A stretch of 64,000 bases of DNA from Agrocybe praecox (lineage: Eukaryota; Basidiomycota; Agaricomycetes; Agaricales; Agrocybaceae), in NCBI GenBank assembly GCA_964017145.1, contig OZ024850.1:1589618-1653617 (forward strand). Direction: 5' to 3'. This document shows, one piece after another, positions 27,692 to 39,900 of this stretch (position 1 is its first letter; each line of letters begins with the position of its first letter). Below the pieces are notes generated by a model, which ran no database searches, had not been told where the DNA came from, and was given only the letters and a program-made list of their open reading frames with translations. A program made the translations under genes and the position numbers.

Positions 27692-29755
27692 ATGGATTCC
27701 TTCAGACCAAATAGGTTTTTGCTCAACGCAAAGTTTGAAGGTTACAAACTAGATCCAATAGCACAAGAAGATGTCGTCCAACGATACAAGCTTTCGCGCA
27801 AGCCCACTCAAGCCACTACGTCAGGCAAAATTCCGCTATCTTTCCAGGAAATGCGCAGTCGCATCTCGCACAACCATTTAACTGTCGATAATACCTCGGG
27901 ACGCGCGATATATGTCGATGAGAATAATGCAATATGCATGATTGGTATCCCTGCGGAAAAAGGAGTGAGTTTCTTTTGATAACTGGAATATAATGTCTAT
28001 GATACTATGAAACTGAACTCTGACGTTCAAAAGTAGGAATCTGTAGCACAATCGTCACCTTCGTTCAAAGTCCTTTACGAGATGGCCACGCCGATGGATA
28101 TCTCATCTGAGGTATCCATTCACCGTGAATATCCCTCGTGTGCGTTTATCAGTTCTACGACTATCGCGGTCGCAGATGGAAACGGCTTGCTCTATATCTT
28201 ACCGATTCGAGAAGACGATGACTCAGACCCTATCGGTATATTCACCTTACGAACTGGAGGACAATTGGACGCGCCGTTCAGGATTCATCATGTCCACAGA
28301 GCATCGCCAACGACCATTGTCTTGTTGCTCTCCTCTCGCTTTTATCCGTCAGAAGATTCACCTGCAAAGGTTAATAAGGCCAACCCGAACGAGCGTTCTA
28401 TCCAATTTGACATATGGGCTACGAAAATCGAGCTGCTGTCCCTTCGATCTGGGAGCGAAGTTCGTCAATTAGAGGTGTTATGGCACAGGCGAGGGGACGA
28501 CGTACCGATTTATACTGAATTTATCGAACAAGCTAATTCCTTCCTCATCATTGGTGGATCGACCTACCCCAACCCGGACGGCCCTCCTCTCCAGAAAGCC
28601 TATGAGCCTACAGCAGATGAAATTGCGCCTATTCCTCGAGCGGATGAGAACCTTGACAAGGATTCGGACGAGAAAACGCAACCAAAACCTCATCCATACT
28701 CTTGGACACAAACCTCAGACTCTGTAACCGTTGCTTTTCCTCTTCCCTCAAGCACTCCCAAAAACAAAATGAAAATCCTATTCACAACTCAAACATTGAC
28801 ACTACATATCAATACTTTCCCTCTTGAAGGTAGCGATGCGACACCGTTTCCTGTGCCCATACCTCACTATTCTACAAAAGCACTATGGGACAGTGTCAAC
28901 CCGTCGTCGTGTTTCTGGACTTGGGATAAAGAAGGAGAGTCGAGCTATGGGTTATTAACGTTACACATGGAGAAGAAGAACGAAGGAACGCGATGGATGC
29001 AAGTCTTCGCATCCTCTGCATCTTCACTGAATGCCGATGAGGAAAATCCAGAAGTCCCCGAGTCTGTTGACCCTTCAGAGTTGGCGAACATTCGCGAATC
29101 CTTGGGGAAGTACACTGCTTCATTGAAGACCGGCGAAGATAGTAGTGGGCTCGGGCTAGGTCGTGGAGTGCCGAGTCTAGCAGAAGGGGAAATGGACGAG
29201 GAGGCAGATAGTGCTGTTGGGAGACAAGCATGGGTTACGTGGGTTGACGCTGATGGCCAGACACCTACATGGACGAGGGAAGGTGGTTCGAATAAGGAGA
29301 GCAAGGAAGAGTGGGAGCAAGAACCTTTCATGCTCTTATCAACGCCTATACCGGGCTCTCTCAAAGAGAGCAAAGATCTTCAAATGGTGGTGAAGCAAGA
29401 TGTCGATGGTGCAGTGTACTCCCTCCTCCCATCGAACGAACTCCCTGCTTCGAAATGGGAGCATACATCGACGTACCATGCCCTCGCGTTCGTGCTTGCG
29501 TCGAAGCAGGATACGAGGTTTACTTATCATATTCCACGAAAGGCCGTGTTGGCATTTGAAGGCGGAAGTGCGCGCGATCGAGGTGCGAATGTGTACATCT
29601 ACAGACCTGTGGAGAAAACGAAGGATAATACGGCGAAGCAAACGATCTTACAGGTTGACGATGGCAGCGGAGGAGCGCTGCTGGGCGTTGGGTATGTGAA
29701 TGGGGTCCTGGTATGTTTGACGGAGGGAGAGCTGGTGCTGATTAAGGGAATGTAA
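27692..29755 (+). CDS. NudC domain-containing protein 1 homologue (CS domain)
   Basis: The protein has about 663 aa from two exons, 27692-27964 and 28037-29755. The 72-nt intron joins IPAEKG to ESVAQSSPSFKVLYEM. Residues ~240-320 form a CS (p23-like) domain with PYSWTQTSDSVTVAFPLPSS, then KMKILFTTQTLTLHI and the conserved LWDSVNPSSCFWTWD. Such domains bind Hsp90-type chaperone clients. Upstream there are beta-rich repeats (IAVADGNGLLYILPI) compatible with the beta-propeller-like region of human NUDCD1 proteins. The C-terminus ends VCLTEGELVLIKGM. The family is linked to dynein/NudC chaperoning, but the fungal role is untested. Start is the first ATG after the PP2C gene; the frame is open throughout. 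Confidence 0.85.
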
Positions 29756-31108
29756 AGTAAGTGTAGACGACTATGAGGAAGATGTCTTGTAAAGTCAACC
29801 ACAAATAATAATTGGCCAATCCAGGTGCTGAATGATTATCAAGCCAGTGACGAGATTATGGTTCCAAGGAGTTCGTAAGTTTTTGAAATGGTTTATTGCA
29901 GACTTCGTTGGTTTAAGTACGAGGATTATGGGGTTAGAACTGTACTAAGGGTGATTGTTTGTCAGCAAACCAATATCATGAAAAGATGTAAGCTATATTA
30001 TTGAAGGTTCTAGTCATTCGGATGGAGTAGAGCGTACAAAGGCAACAGCGTGGTGAGGCTACTTTTATGTTCTTGGTTTCATTGAAAGTTGAAACCATCG
30101 GGGAAAACTGCTTACATGCAGTTTTTGAAGGGGGTGCCCATCAGGCTCATGTGCCTGCTCCTAGGAACAAGTCGAGGTCGGGAGGCTTCCCAGCAGCAAG
30201 TCCCACGGCCACAGATTTTCTCTCGCGAGAGATATGGCTGACCGTGCTTGTCCTTGATGCGATATTCAATCGAGGATCCATTTTGGTCGACTGTTTTGAT
30301 ATAACGAGATGAACCTTTCCAGTAAATGCTAGTGTCGCAGCCGATACTAGCACAGTCTAGAGAAGAAATTCCAAGAATCACGCGAACGAAGGCATGAGGG
30401 TCCTCATGGATGTTCACTTGTTCAGAATAGGACACGCCACTGCGGTCAAAAAGGACCAATCGAAAAAATGTTTCCGAAAGAAGTAGGCAGTAGACGAATT
30501 TACGACTGCTTTGCTCTCAGCGGTGGCGGTGGCCCTATACGCAGGACCTCTGTCTCTGAAACGTGGAGAACTGGAAGGAAGAGACGTGCTTGGTAGTAAC
30601 ACCGGGGTCTACTAGAATATGAAGGATTGAGTATAGAGTAGTGTAATTTGAGGAATTGAATGATTGGATATCTACACGCACAGTTCTCGATATGGGCTTC
30701 ATACCCACTAAAGCATCGAGAGACGACGCTTTGGAGTGAGAACGACGTCGAGGTGAAAACTATAATTTTAAAAATGATCAGGGGAGTAAATAAACGACGC
30801 AATAAGGACTGCCAACCTTATGTTGTATGTAGAACTCAGTCACGATATGGTTGGCTGAGGAAAATATTCCCGTACACCCACGACAAGTTTTTTGACTTCT
30901 AAAGCTTGAGATAAACAAAAAGAAAGAAAAAAAATTTCATTTCACTCACCCAGAAAGTAAACGAACGAGCGGCTAATTGGTGCACATGAAAGGCGCATCT
31001 AAACGCTTTTGGGTCCCTCGTGGAGTAAATTGATGCCCAAGCGACTGGCGGCTCACACTCCAACACCTAGACCCAACCTTTCCCATTGAGCTCATAGGAC
31101 CCACTAGA
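29756..31108. other. intergenic between convergent genes
   Basis: About 1.35 kb between the 3' ends of the NudC-domain gene (+) and the orphan membrane protein (-). Short ORFs on both strands (60-115 codons) lack any recognisable domain and overlap each other. Nothing else is supported. Confidence 0.5.
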
Positions 31109-33016
31109 TTATTTGTTAACCAAGGTAACATAATAATCTACTTCCATTTCCTGGGATGTATGATCAGCTTTAGTCACCCAGGTCGAAGGAAAACAGAATA
31201 AAAGACTATTTACCTTGATATCCTCAAGGTCTTGGTTATCGCTGAAAATATGGCCTTCGTGTGCAAGCTAAATACCAGGTTATTAAAACCGAGATATTCA
31301 GAGACGTAGTATAATTGTAACACTTACGCCTACCCGAACAAGTGTACCCGGTTCGGGTGTGGAAGCGACAGTACTCACCGACTCGTCATTTGACGGAGGA
31401 TCAGCTGGCGCGAGAGGTGCGGGTGCGGGTGCGTAGGGGGGTATCTATTGAAAGTGAGTGTGATTAAAAATTCTCCAAAAAATATAGGATTAAAAGTACT
31501 GGCTCACATTCATCCCATAGAATATCTTGGGATCGACACCACCTCGGTCGACCAGAACCTCATGGAAGGTTGCTGGTAGGGTCAGCCACCAGGCTCCGTA
31601 GGCGGTGGTTTCATCTACAAAGTTCTCGTCGCCCGCCTCGACTGTGATGCCGTCAATGGAACGGGCGGCGGCGGCGGCGATGATATTGTCGGCAACTGTT
31701 TTACCTATGGGAGGAATATGAGGTACCTCGGGGATGGCGGTATCGCCTCCAACATCGCCTCCACAAAATTCAAAGCGCCGAAAGTAGGATGTTTCCTCTG
31801 CGACGTGACAACTTGCCTCGACGATTTTATGATCATTGAACATGATGTTTTCTTCGTCAGTCATCCTGGTAGCTTTTCCTTCTACCCGTTCGTCTGCATT
31901 CCCGTCCTTTTCGAGAGCGTCCACAAGAAAATTGTTGGAATGAGAGAGAATCTCACTGACAACGACACTGACGAGGTTGTCACTGCAATTTATGCGTAAT
32001 TGCTCCGAGTCAGAATTGGTGTCCGTTATGCGGATGGTGGGTACCGCGTCCGTCTCAACCGCCTTTGCCTCTAACGTCTTCTTCCCGACTTCTTCACGCT
32101 CCCACTCTTCCTCATAGTCGTTTAAGAAATTCTGCTCGATGTTGTCCTCTATATCAGCATCGACACCCTCAAGCATAATGTCGTTAAAATACGCGTGGTC
32201 GATAACATAGGGAGCTTCGGTGTAATCCTTGGCATTACACCTATAGTATGCGATGGTGGTATCAACCCCGCTGGTGTCACATGGATCGTCGAGCTTCTCC
32301 AAGTTTACGATGAAGGCCAGGTTATTTTCTTCAATGGCAACTTCGAGGGAAATCTCGTCCAAGGCGTACGCAAATAAAAAGGCAAAGATGACGGACATAG
32401 CAAGGATCACGAAAGAGAGAAAACAGAGACTGATCCTGCAGACGATGGTGAAGAAGGGGGAAACCTTCTGCGTCCTGTTGACTCTTTCCCTGCATGGAAC
32501 ATACACCCTGTTCTCGACTACGCCCTTGAGATGATTGAAAACGCGCCTAAGAAGAGCGTTCAAGTGGTGGATGATCGACGCGAGGTTCTCTTCGCCCAAT
32601 ATAACGCGAAGAATAGAATAGACCGTCAAGGAAAATCGAGAAGCGTGCCTCTTGATGTTCAAAGCAATTTCCCCAATAGCGGTGTGCTCGAAATACTTGA
32701 CGGCCTTCGCGAAAAGGAAGGACACGGCGTTGAGGAGGAAGACATATGCAGCAGAGAATATGTCTTGTATGCCAGCCTTCGAGACAGGGAGAATGTGGGC
32801 CCGAGCATAAAGGAAACCCGCCACCTTCTTCATCCCTGCACCTAGAACAGCGATTTCCAACCGCCACGGTGGTTTGAAAAGGACAGTCAAATGCACGGTG
32901 GATGCCTTGACACTCCTGTCGGCCGCGACATTCAAGTATTCGTTCAAAAGCTCTAGAGCGGGCTTGGCGATGATAAGAAGGTTGGTGATTTGCACTTTGA
33001 TAAGTTGAAAGGCCAT
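31109..33016 (-). CDS. orphan protein with one membrane segment
   Basis: I do not recognise this protein. Exon 1 (33016-31508) encodes 503 residues starting MAFQLIKVQITNLLIIAKPA. Three small exons follow by frame-preserving GT-AG joins (31444-31328, 31267-31214, 31150-31109), adding a Pro/Ala-rich stretch (YAPAPAPLAPADPP), LAHEGHIFSDNQDLEDIK and the end EMEVDYYVTLVNK; total ~573 aa. The first ~190 residues are helical and basic with amphipathic segments. Residues ~192-222 form one clear hydrophobic segment (LCFLSFVILAMSVIFAFLF). The remainder is acidic (EEEWEREE, VEAGDE, VDETTAYGAWWLTLP) and probably soluble. No enzyme motif was seen. The open 503-codon exon plus four consistent exons argues for a real gene; function unknown. 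Confidence 0.7.
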
Positions 33017-34244
33017 GATTGAAGGTGATGACAGAAATTGTTGGATAGAGATGCTTGCTTGGTGCGGAACACAGTTGAATTAATTCTGGGAAACAGGAGG
33101 GAACTTGCTTTAGATTAAATATCTTTTTCAAGTAGTAGCTGGCGGGTTTTCCAAATAAACAGCGGATATACCGATTGCACAAGCTAAGTTTGGTCATCGG
33201 GCGTGAAATGTCATGCAGAGTGGAGTTAAGATCGCTACAGTAAGCGCCTTGCATATCCCAGCAGCTGGATAGTACTTGGGAAACGCGAGATTGGCATAGA
33301 TGCTCCAGGGGGATACAGTCGTTGTCATCGGAAGTCAGTGCTTCCTGTTTAACGAAATGTACGCAGCGCACGCGCCACGGTCCAAATCATGAGATGACCA
33401 AATTATTTGCATTTGATTCATGCGTATTATACAAACCAGCCGTAAAGAGGAAAGTATACGTCGTTCATCGAGATAGAGCGCGATGGTTCAGCTGAGAGGT
33501 AATACATCCAACAAAGAAGTGATAGTAAAAGTACCAACCAGTGAACAACACATCCGTTCCAGACAATTCCTCGTACTGTTCCGTCGATTTCGTGTCTCCG
33601 GGACCGTCATATAAGAAGAAGAGTCCGTGTTGTGTATTTTTCTCCACGAGAAATCGATAATTAGGAGAGGTTAAGTTGAGACGAACCATCTTGCCAATAT
33701 TCAGCAAGAGATGCATGTCACTGCGCTTCAGGTCTCATGACCCATTCACTGGGTGGGTGCGAACAGATTCTCCGCATAGATTCCTAGTCGTAGCCGGAAT
33801 TATAGTCGATATTATCCACAAAGAATCGACGGAAATTCTGAAAGAGGCCACACTGCATAACAATATTCAATCATGAATGCTTTCGAATTTTCGTTGCTGT
33901 TGGTTGAGATGCTCCGTGGAATTCATGGTCGAGGTTGTGCTTTAAAAGTCGGTATTTGTGCCTCCAGTGGTTGTTCCATGAGCGTAGAGTTTAGTAGAAG
34001 GAAGCCGAGTCAGGAATCAGCCTGATGTTCGAACTTCGGAAGTCAGTCAGTTCCGCCTGCCGGATCCGGCTTGACGTCTTTGTCGCAACTGGCTCTGTCG
34101 CACGGCGCATGTAGAGCCACCCTGGGGATCGCCATTAGAAATACTGTATCTACTAGTTGTCTAATTTCGTTCAACGACTGTTTTTATCAGCAAATCAGTT
34201 TGCCACTGGCAAAAGGACAAGGCGGCGTACCACTAGTGTACATT
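33017..34244. other. intergenic with a coding-like minus-strand patch
   Basis: The only notable piece is on the minus strand at about 33716-33430. It has a reading frame containing RLNLTSPNYRFLVEKNTQHG followed by LFFLYDGPGDTKSTEQYEEL, and a possible short intron joining FTAEPSRSISMNDVYFPLYG before a stop. I cannot place it in a family or find a convincing start, so it is not called as a gene. Confidence 0.4.
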
Positions 34245-36378
34245 TCAAACTAAGTTATTCTCCAAATCCACTACATTATTAAATCTTACACTATATAGGC
34301 TGGCTTCATACTTTTCATGGATATTCTGATCCATATCTCCTCCTAGATCCATCACAGTTCTGGCCATGAAAGAAGTTAAATACTGTGAATCATAGGTGTC
34401 ATCACTGTGCGATAGAGATCTCAAGTTGAGCACAAGGCGCGAAACCATTGTCGATGTTAACATCTGGCTGAAGGATGCCCCGATTGCTCGTAAATCCTGC
34501 GGAGCGAGCTACGTAGATTGAGCAAAACTGCCACCTAGATGTGAGGAGTAGAGATCGACTACGCACAAGAAAGAGCATCGTGTTCAGCAGATTTGCTGAA
34601 ACTATCGCGAGAAAATACATGAATCCATCAAATGTCGGAAATTTCCGTGACACGTTATCACGGCCGGCCGTTAAATGTGCATTATATATATATTATAATT
34701 AGGTATGGCAACCTCGGCTTATTATAACGAGTTCGGCATATTACAACGTGCCGCCATAACACGTGCCATGCCTGGTGGGAATCAACATTCCTACGTGACC
34801 GTCAACGAGTCGTAATGTAATCTTAGTTTAAAATAAAAAATAAAGATTCCAATCCATTCTGTTTACGGCTAGGCTGCTGCCGTTGCAACTTGGTTGCAAC
34901 TATTCTTACCCGTTATATCCGTCATATAACGAATCCCTGAGTCCATATAGTGCGTAATAATGAGGGTCAGTCGTTGACCCTGGTTGATTTATTTCTGGGA
35001 CGTGACAATGAGTTAGAACGCATCATAACGGGTGACGGAAATTTCCGACAGTCTGATTCCCGCATAAATAGTTGTACGGTTCTGCGCACAAACAATCATG
35101 TCTTTTTCCTGCAGTAAATAATACTGTATACTCACGGCGTACTCGCTGACCGCCTGGAGCCGATATACGATCTGGTCTGCCACATAGTAAGAGCAAAGAT
35201 GCACGTGTCGGTAATGAGGGGTGTGACCCAAATCGAGGCTATGATGGAACTTTTTCCATTGTATATACACCCTAATCAGTAAGAAAAAGAATCAAGTCGG
35301 TCGAAAACAAAAAGACCGAGATAATATCATACCGACAAGCCCCGCAGGAAGTGGAGCAGCTGTGGAGTACCTTTGAGTAAGACATAGGTATCAAGGATTA
35401 AATTGCGGACACTCTACCGAATCCACTATCAAACCCAATTGAAGACAAAATAATCTGTCCCAACCATAGAGCACCCAGGAATGCAAGTATGTAGCTACTC
35501 CGTCCATAGAGTGCATATACTCGAATAATCATGATGGCTAGGATTGTTTTTAGTTAAAAGGATTCTTTGAAATAGGATAAGTGAGAGTCATACCCTCGCA
35601 GACTGACAATGTGTCGAGTCGAGTGTAGGGATAAGGTTAGAATGGTCAAGTAAATAAAACCGACATCACAAGGCCAGCGCTTACCAGCAACGAGCGCTAT
35701 GGTTGATGCTCCTTCGAATGGCACAAATCGGTTGCAGCTGTAAGTTTCAAAAAGTTTGGACTTCCGATGAACGCCATGATATTCAACAAAAATATTTACG
35801 CCTAGTACCAGAAGTAGAAAGCACAGCGTCAGACCACGCTTTGATTCGTTAAGGTGCGTGTTTTCACTTACAGATTTCGTCCAGATAGGATCCTTGAAAG
35901 CTGTATGCACGTTGCAGGGCCACAGTAAGTCAACTTAAATTTAGGTAATAGGTGAAGTAAGAGAAACGCACCATCGATGATGATAATAAACTGCAAAGGC
36001 GTAATATACCGATTAATAAGAAACAGAAGTGTTACCCCAGAGAACCTTAGCCTCTTCCATACATTCTCGACCTGCACGTGAAGATGAGCATATATACTTA
36101 CTCTGCCAGGTAGTCGCGACCTCACTTCATCCGAAAACGTTATCACTACGAATCAGGCACTTTGTTCAGGCCAGTGACACATATATTATCTTGAACCTGA
36201 GGACATACTATGATCATAAATTAACATGACATATGCGGCTATCAGAAAATACTTTGCGGCCTGCCTGCAAAGCGAAACAGTCAGCTAATATTCCAATTCA
36301 ATGGAAATACCAGGCAACAAACAAGTGTCTAACTGCATCGGCCAGCTCTACGGGAGGTGGTGGTGGTGGCAAGGACAT
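34245..36378 (-). pseudogene. DUF6533-type multi-pass membrane protein gene, disrupted by inserted element
   Basis: The family is a mushroom-expanded set of multi-pass membrane proteins of unknown function. The start ATG (36378) gives MSLPPPPPPVELADAVRHLF, then by splicing QAAKYFLIAAYVMLIYDH, ITFSDEVENVWKRLRFSG and VTLLFLINRYITPLQFIIII. Later exons give SCNRFVPFEGASTIALVAG, RVYALYGRSSYILAFLGALW, LVGCIYNGKSS, WVTPLITDTCIFALTMWQTR and TPTVQLFMRE. The next conserved residues (DGFMYFLAIVSANLLNTMLF) appear only after a 418-bp inverted-repeat element at 34633-35050, which brings a stop codon in frame. The end is intact: DLRAIGASFSQMLTSTMVSR then LVLNLRSL. Many introns. A full-length LINE also lies ~136 bp before the ATG. 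The gene is probably inactive unless the element is spliced out. Confidence 0.75.
34633..35050. mobile_element. MITE-like element with ~30-bp terminal inverted repeats
   Basis: The two ends are inverted copies. The left end reads TGTCGGAAATTTCCGTGAC then ACGTTATCACG; the reverse complement of the right end reads TGTCGGAAATTTCCGTCAC then CCGTTATGATG. The first 16 bases are identical and the match continues imperfectly to about 30. The terminal 12-mer cggaaatttccg is itself palindromic. No coding capacity of note is inside, so it would be non-autonomous. The similarity may extend outward (atcaaa versus atcagac), and a target-site duplication could not be fixed. It lies within an exon of the DUF6533-type gene. 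Confidence 0.7.
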
Positions 36379-36502
36379 GGGAGTCGGAGAGGAGATGTGC
36401 TAGACGGATTATAGGGTTTTCTATATATGTTTATTCTTTTGGCGGACATAGATAAAGATAGCAACTACATCATGATTTTTATTTCTGCATTCGTGGTGGG
36501 CC

Positions 36503-36514
36503 TATCCGGTGATC
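36503..36514 (+). repeat. target-site duplication, LINE 3' side
   Basis: The 12-mer tatccggtgatc directly abuts the poly(T) tract (poly(A) of the minus-strand element). An identical 12-mer lies at 42843-42854 at the element's other end. Confidence 0.93.
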
Positions 36515-36974
36515 TTTTTTTTTTTTTTTTTTTTTTTTTGTTGTCAATTTAGGTCTATCGGAGTATGACTCCACGCAGACATTACACTTCTATATACATA
36601 TTCCAGGACTCTGCGCCCGTTTCCTTCCTCGAACCCCTCTTGCACTGCTGAGGCGCGCCCGAAGCGCTCCTCTCCCCAGTCAGCCCGATAGAGAAACATC
36701 GTTTAGAGGGCGTTTGTGCTTGATGGTTGGGGTATATGTTATTTGGTTCACTTCCGAGAGGCTCTCTCTGTGTTCTATCCGCTATGTACCTTGCGGTACT
36801 ATGTGTGTTTGGGTCGTGGTATGGGGTGTTGTGTTGTTGTGGTAATTTGATGGGCTGGGGTACGCCTGAGGCCTTCGACAGTGGGCATTGGTGGGTGTTC
36901 GGATTTTGGGAGAGGTTGGGGTATTTTTGTTTCTTGGTAGGTGTGTCCCTGTATACCGGTTGTCAATGTATTTG

Positions 36975-39900
36975 TTATTCTGCTATGTTATTAACTGGTG
37001 GGGGTACATCACCTGGGGTGGTTTTCAGTCTCCTCGTCTTTCCTATGAATTTCATAAGTATTTTTACATTCTTCTCACTTTCGAGTAGTGTCCTCAGGTT
37101 TCTTGCGTTTCGCCCTAGTGCCCTATCCATATCAGCTCTCTCCCAGTTGTATTCGGGGCATTCAAATAGAAAGTGCTTAAGTGTCTCCTCTCGGTGTCGC
37201 CCTGTGGTTGTGTAGCATGCGTGGCACCTTGATGTGTGATGTAGCCCGAATCGCAGTAGGTAGCCGTTTAGCGGTATATGTTCCGTTCTTATTTGCATGA
37301 GAAGGCTTGCCTTTGCTCGTGTGAGTTTGTTCTGCTGTGCCCGGAATCCTTCGAATGGGTATTTATTGTCTATGTTGTTGTCGAAGTGAGTTTTGCGTGT
37401 TGAGCGATTCCATCGTTGTGCGGCTGTGGTTTCCATGGTTTTGGCATATTTGATCTTGGTGGCGATGGCACTTATTGGCATTGCTATGACACGTAGAGGT
37501 GGTGGGAGTTCATTTCGGGGTGTGGTGTTCCCGTCTGCTGCTTTTTTTGCTTCTTCGTCCGCTTTTTTGTTGCCTTTTGACTTTCCGTGGCCGGCGATCC
37601 ATCGTATGGTGTATTTGATGTGTCCCGCAGCGTTTTCGTTCTGATTCTGTAGCTCAGCCGTTATTGCGTCCATGTGCTTTATTAGGTGGTCTCCGCTTTT
37701 GGGTATGTTCGATGTCAGGCTTTTGATTACGGCCTGGCTGTCGCTGTAAATTGTCGCTTTTTCAGGTCCTACTTGATTGGTTCCCCTGATTAGCCAGCTG
37801 CCCAGGATAAGGCCCACTGCTTCTGCATTTTCTATGGTGTAGTCGCCTTCTGCTCCCAGGTGGTATCGTATAATCTTGTCCGGTTCTAATGGGTTTTCCC
37901 TTCTGTACCTTACTGCTGAGGCCCCGACTCTTCCGTTGTGGCTTGATCCATCCACATATATTTTGACGTTGGCCATGTCATTTATTTCCTGTGCCTCAGA
38001 TTCCTTGCGATTATCTGCTATTACTATTGTGTATTGCTTTTGTGCATTTGGTCTCGATGTTTTAGGTCCAATGGTTTCAATGCGTAATGGGTTGAACTGG
38101 AGTGCTCCCAGGAGGTGCTGTATTTCCGTTTTGTGGCTGGTTTCTGGTGCAATATGATATCGACTGGGTAGATACGAAGCGGGGTTAGTTTCTGGTAGGG
38201 TGCTGAGACGCACCAGTGCTCGATGACAGATCTTCTGTAGTAGGAGGTCCATTGGTAGTATGCCTGCATGCGAGTCAAGTAGTTCATTTGGTGTGGTGCG
38301 TAGCCCTCCTGTTATGGCCAGTGTGGCGATACGCTGAATTTTACTTAGTGCTTTCAGAGCTTTGGTCGAGCCGGTTTTCCGTCTTTTGTTGGCCTCTTGG
38401 TGTGGTGGTGTGTACCATACATCTAGTCCATATGTCATCTTTGGTATGGCTACCGAGAGGTATAGCCTTCGCATGAGTCTTGCTGGCACTCCTGTAGAGG
38501 GTTTTGTCAGTCGTCTGAACAGTAGGGTATAGGACGTTGCCTTTGCGATGGTTTTCTGCATTTGTGTCGCCCAGCGTAGCTGTCGGTCGATGTGGATTCC
38601 TAGATATTTATAGCTTTCTACGTCCTTGATTGTGGTCCCTCGGATGATCAGTTTAGGGTGCTTTGGAGGCCGTGTTTTTCCAGGGTGATTTGGGTCTGCT
38701 TCTCTTCGTCTTGTTGCGTGTACCACCGCAAGTTTGTCGATTTCGAATTTTGAGTTGTGGTGTCTGCCCCAGGTAAAACCGCCTTTCGGGCGTTCCATAA
38801 ATTCCTGCAGAGTTCTTGTTGTTGTTTTGAAGTCCTTGCCTATTGCGATCGCCATTGCATCATCAACAAAGCCCAGTGAGTCTTCGTTCGGTGTTCGAGC
38901 TAGTTCTAGGAGGTCAGCATTGTAAATTATGTATAAAATCATGGATAGAGGATCTCCTTGTCCTATTCCGTTGGTTATTAGCATAATGATTGATATAAAA
39001 TCATCAAATCTTAGTTTTGTTCGCCGTCCTTCAAGTAGGTTGCATATGAAGTCTATGTGGATTCTTGGTATGCGTCTTTTTCGTAGGTTATGGATTAGTC
39101 GATCTGTTACCGCATTTGGGAATGCTCCTTCTACGTCTAGGAAGAGTATGGACACTACTTTCCCCTGCCGCCATGCAGATTTTATTCTGTCAGTTAGTAT
39201 GTGTACTGCGTCGGTGGTCATGCGACCTGGTCGTCCACCATAGTGATTTTCGGGTAGTAGTTGCTCCCTTTCTACTGCTCTGCTGATGTCATCTGCTATT
39301 ATTGCGGTCATCGTTTTGGCCATTGTGCATAGGAGTGCTATAGGTCGGTATGCCTTTGCTACTTCATAACTGGGTTTTCCTGGTTTTCGTAGTACTACCG
39401 TGGTGAATTCTCGCCATGAATCTACATATGTGTTTAGTGATAGTATAGCCCTGTATATGTGTAAGAGATACTCCTCTATTATATCTGTTGTCCTTTGCAG
39501 GACAATGTTCGGGATCTGGTCTGGTCCGCTTGCCTTGTATGGTGACAGTCGTCCAATTTGCGTGCGTATCTGTTCTAGCGATATTAGATCTGGGTCTGGT
39601 AGTGGCTCAGGGTAGTTGTATTCGATTGGGACCGACGATGCTGCTGGTTTTGGGGGGAAGAAAGATTTCGCGAAGACTGCTGCCTTCCCCTCGTTTGTAT
39701 CTATGCTTGTGTTCTGTCCTGCCTCGTTTTTACTGGTCAGTGTGGGGATTCTTGTTTTGCCTCCATCGCCGGCCGGTTCCTTCATGTAGTTGTTTGCCGT
39801 CCATAGTTCCTCGGCTGTGGCATCTTCAAGGAAATCCTGCCAGTGTTGGGTTTTTGCTCTTGCAATCTCGTTGCCATATGCCGTTGATGCTGTTTTGCAG

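Noticed and set aside
32547..33371. 274-codon minus-strand ORF overlapping the orphan protein
   Set aside because: It starts at GTG and runs in another frame of the 503-codon exon; the multi-exon frame is better supported.
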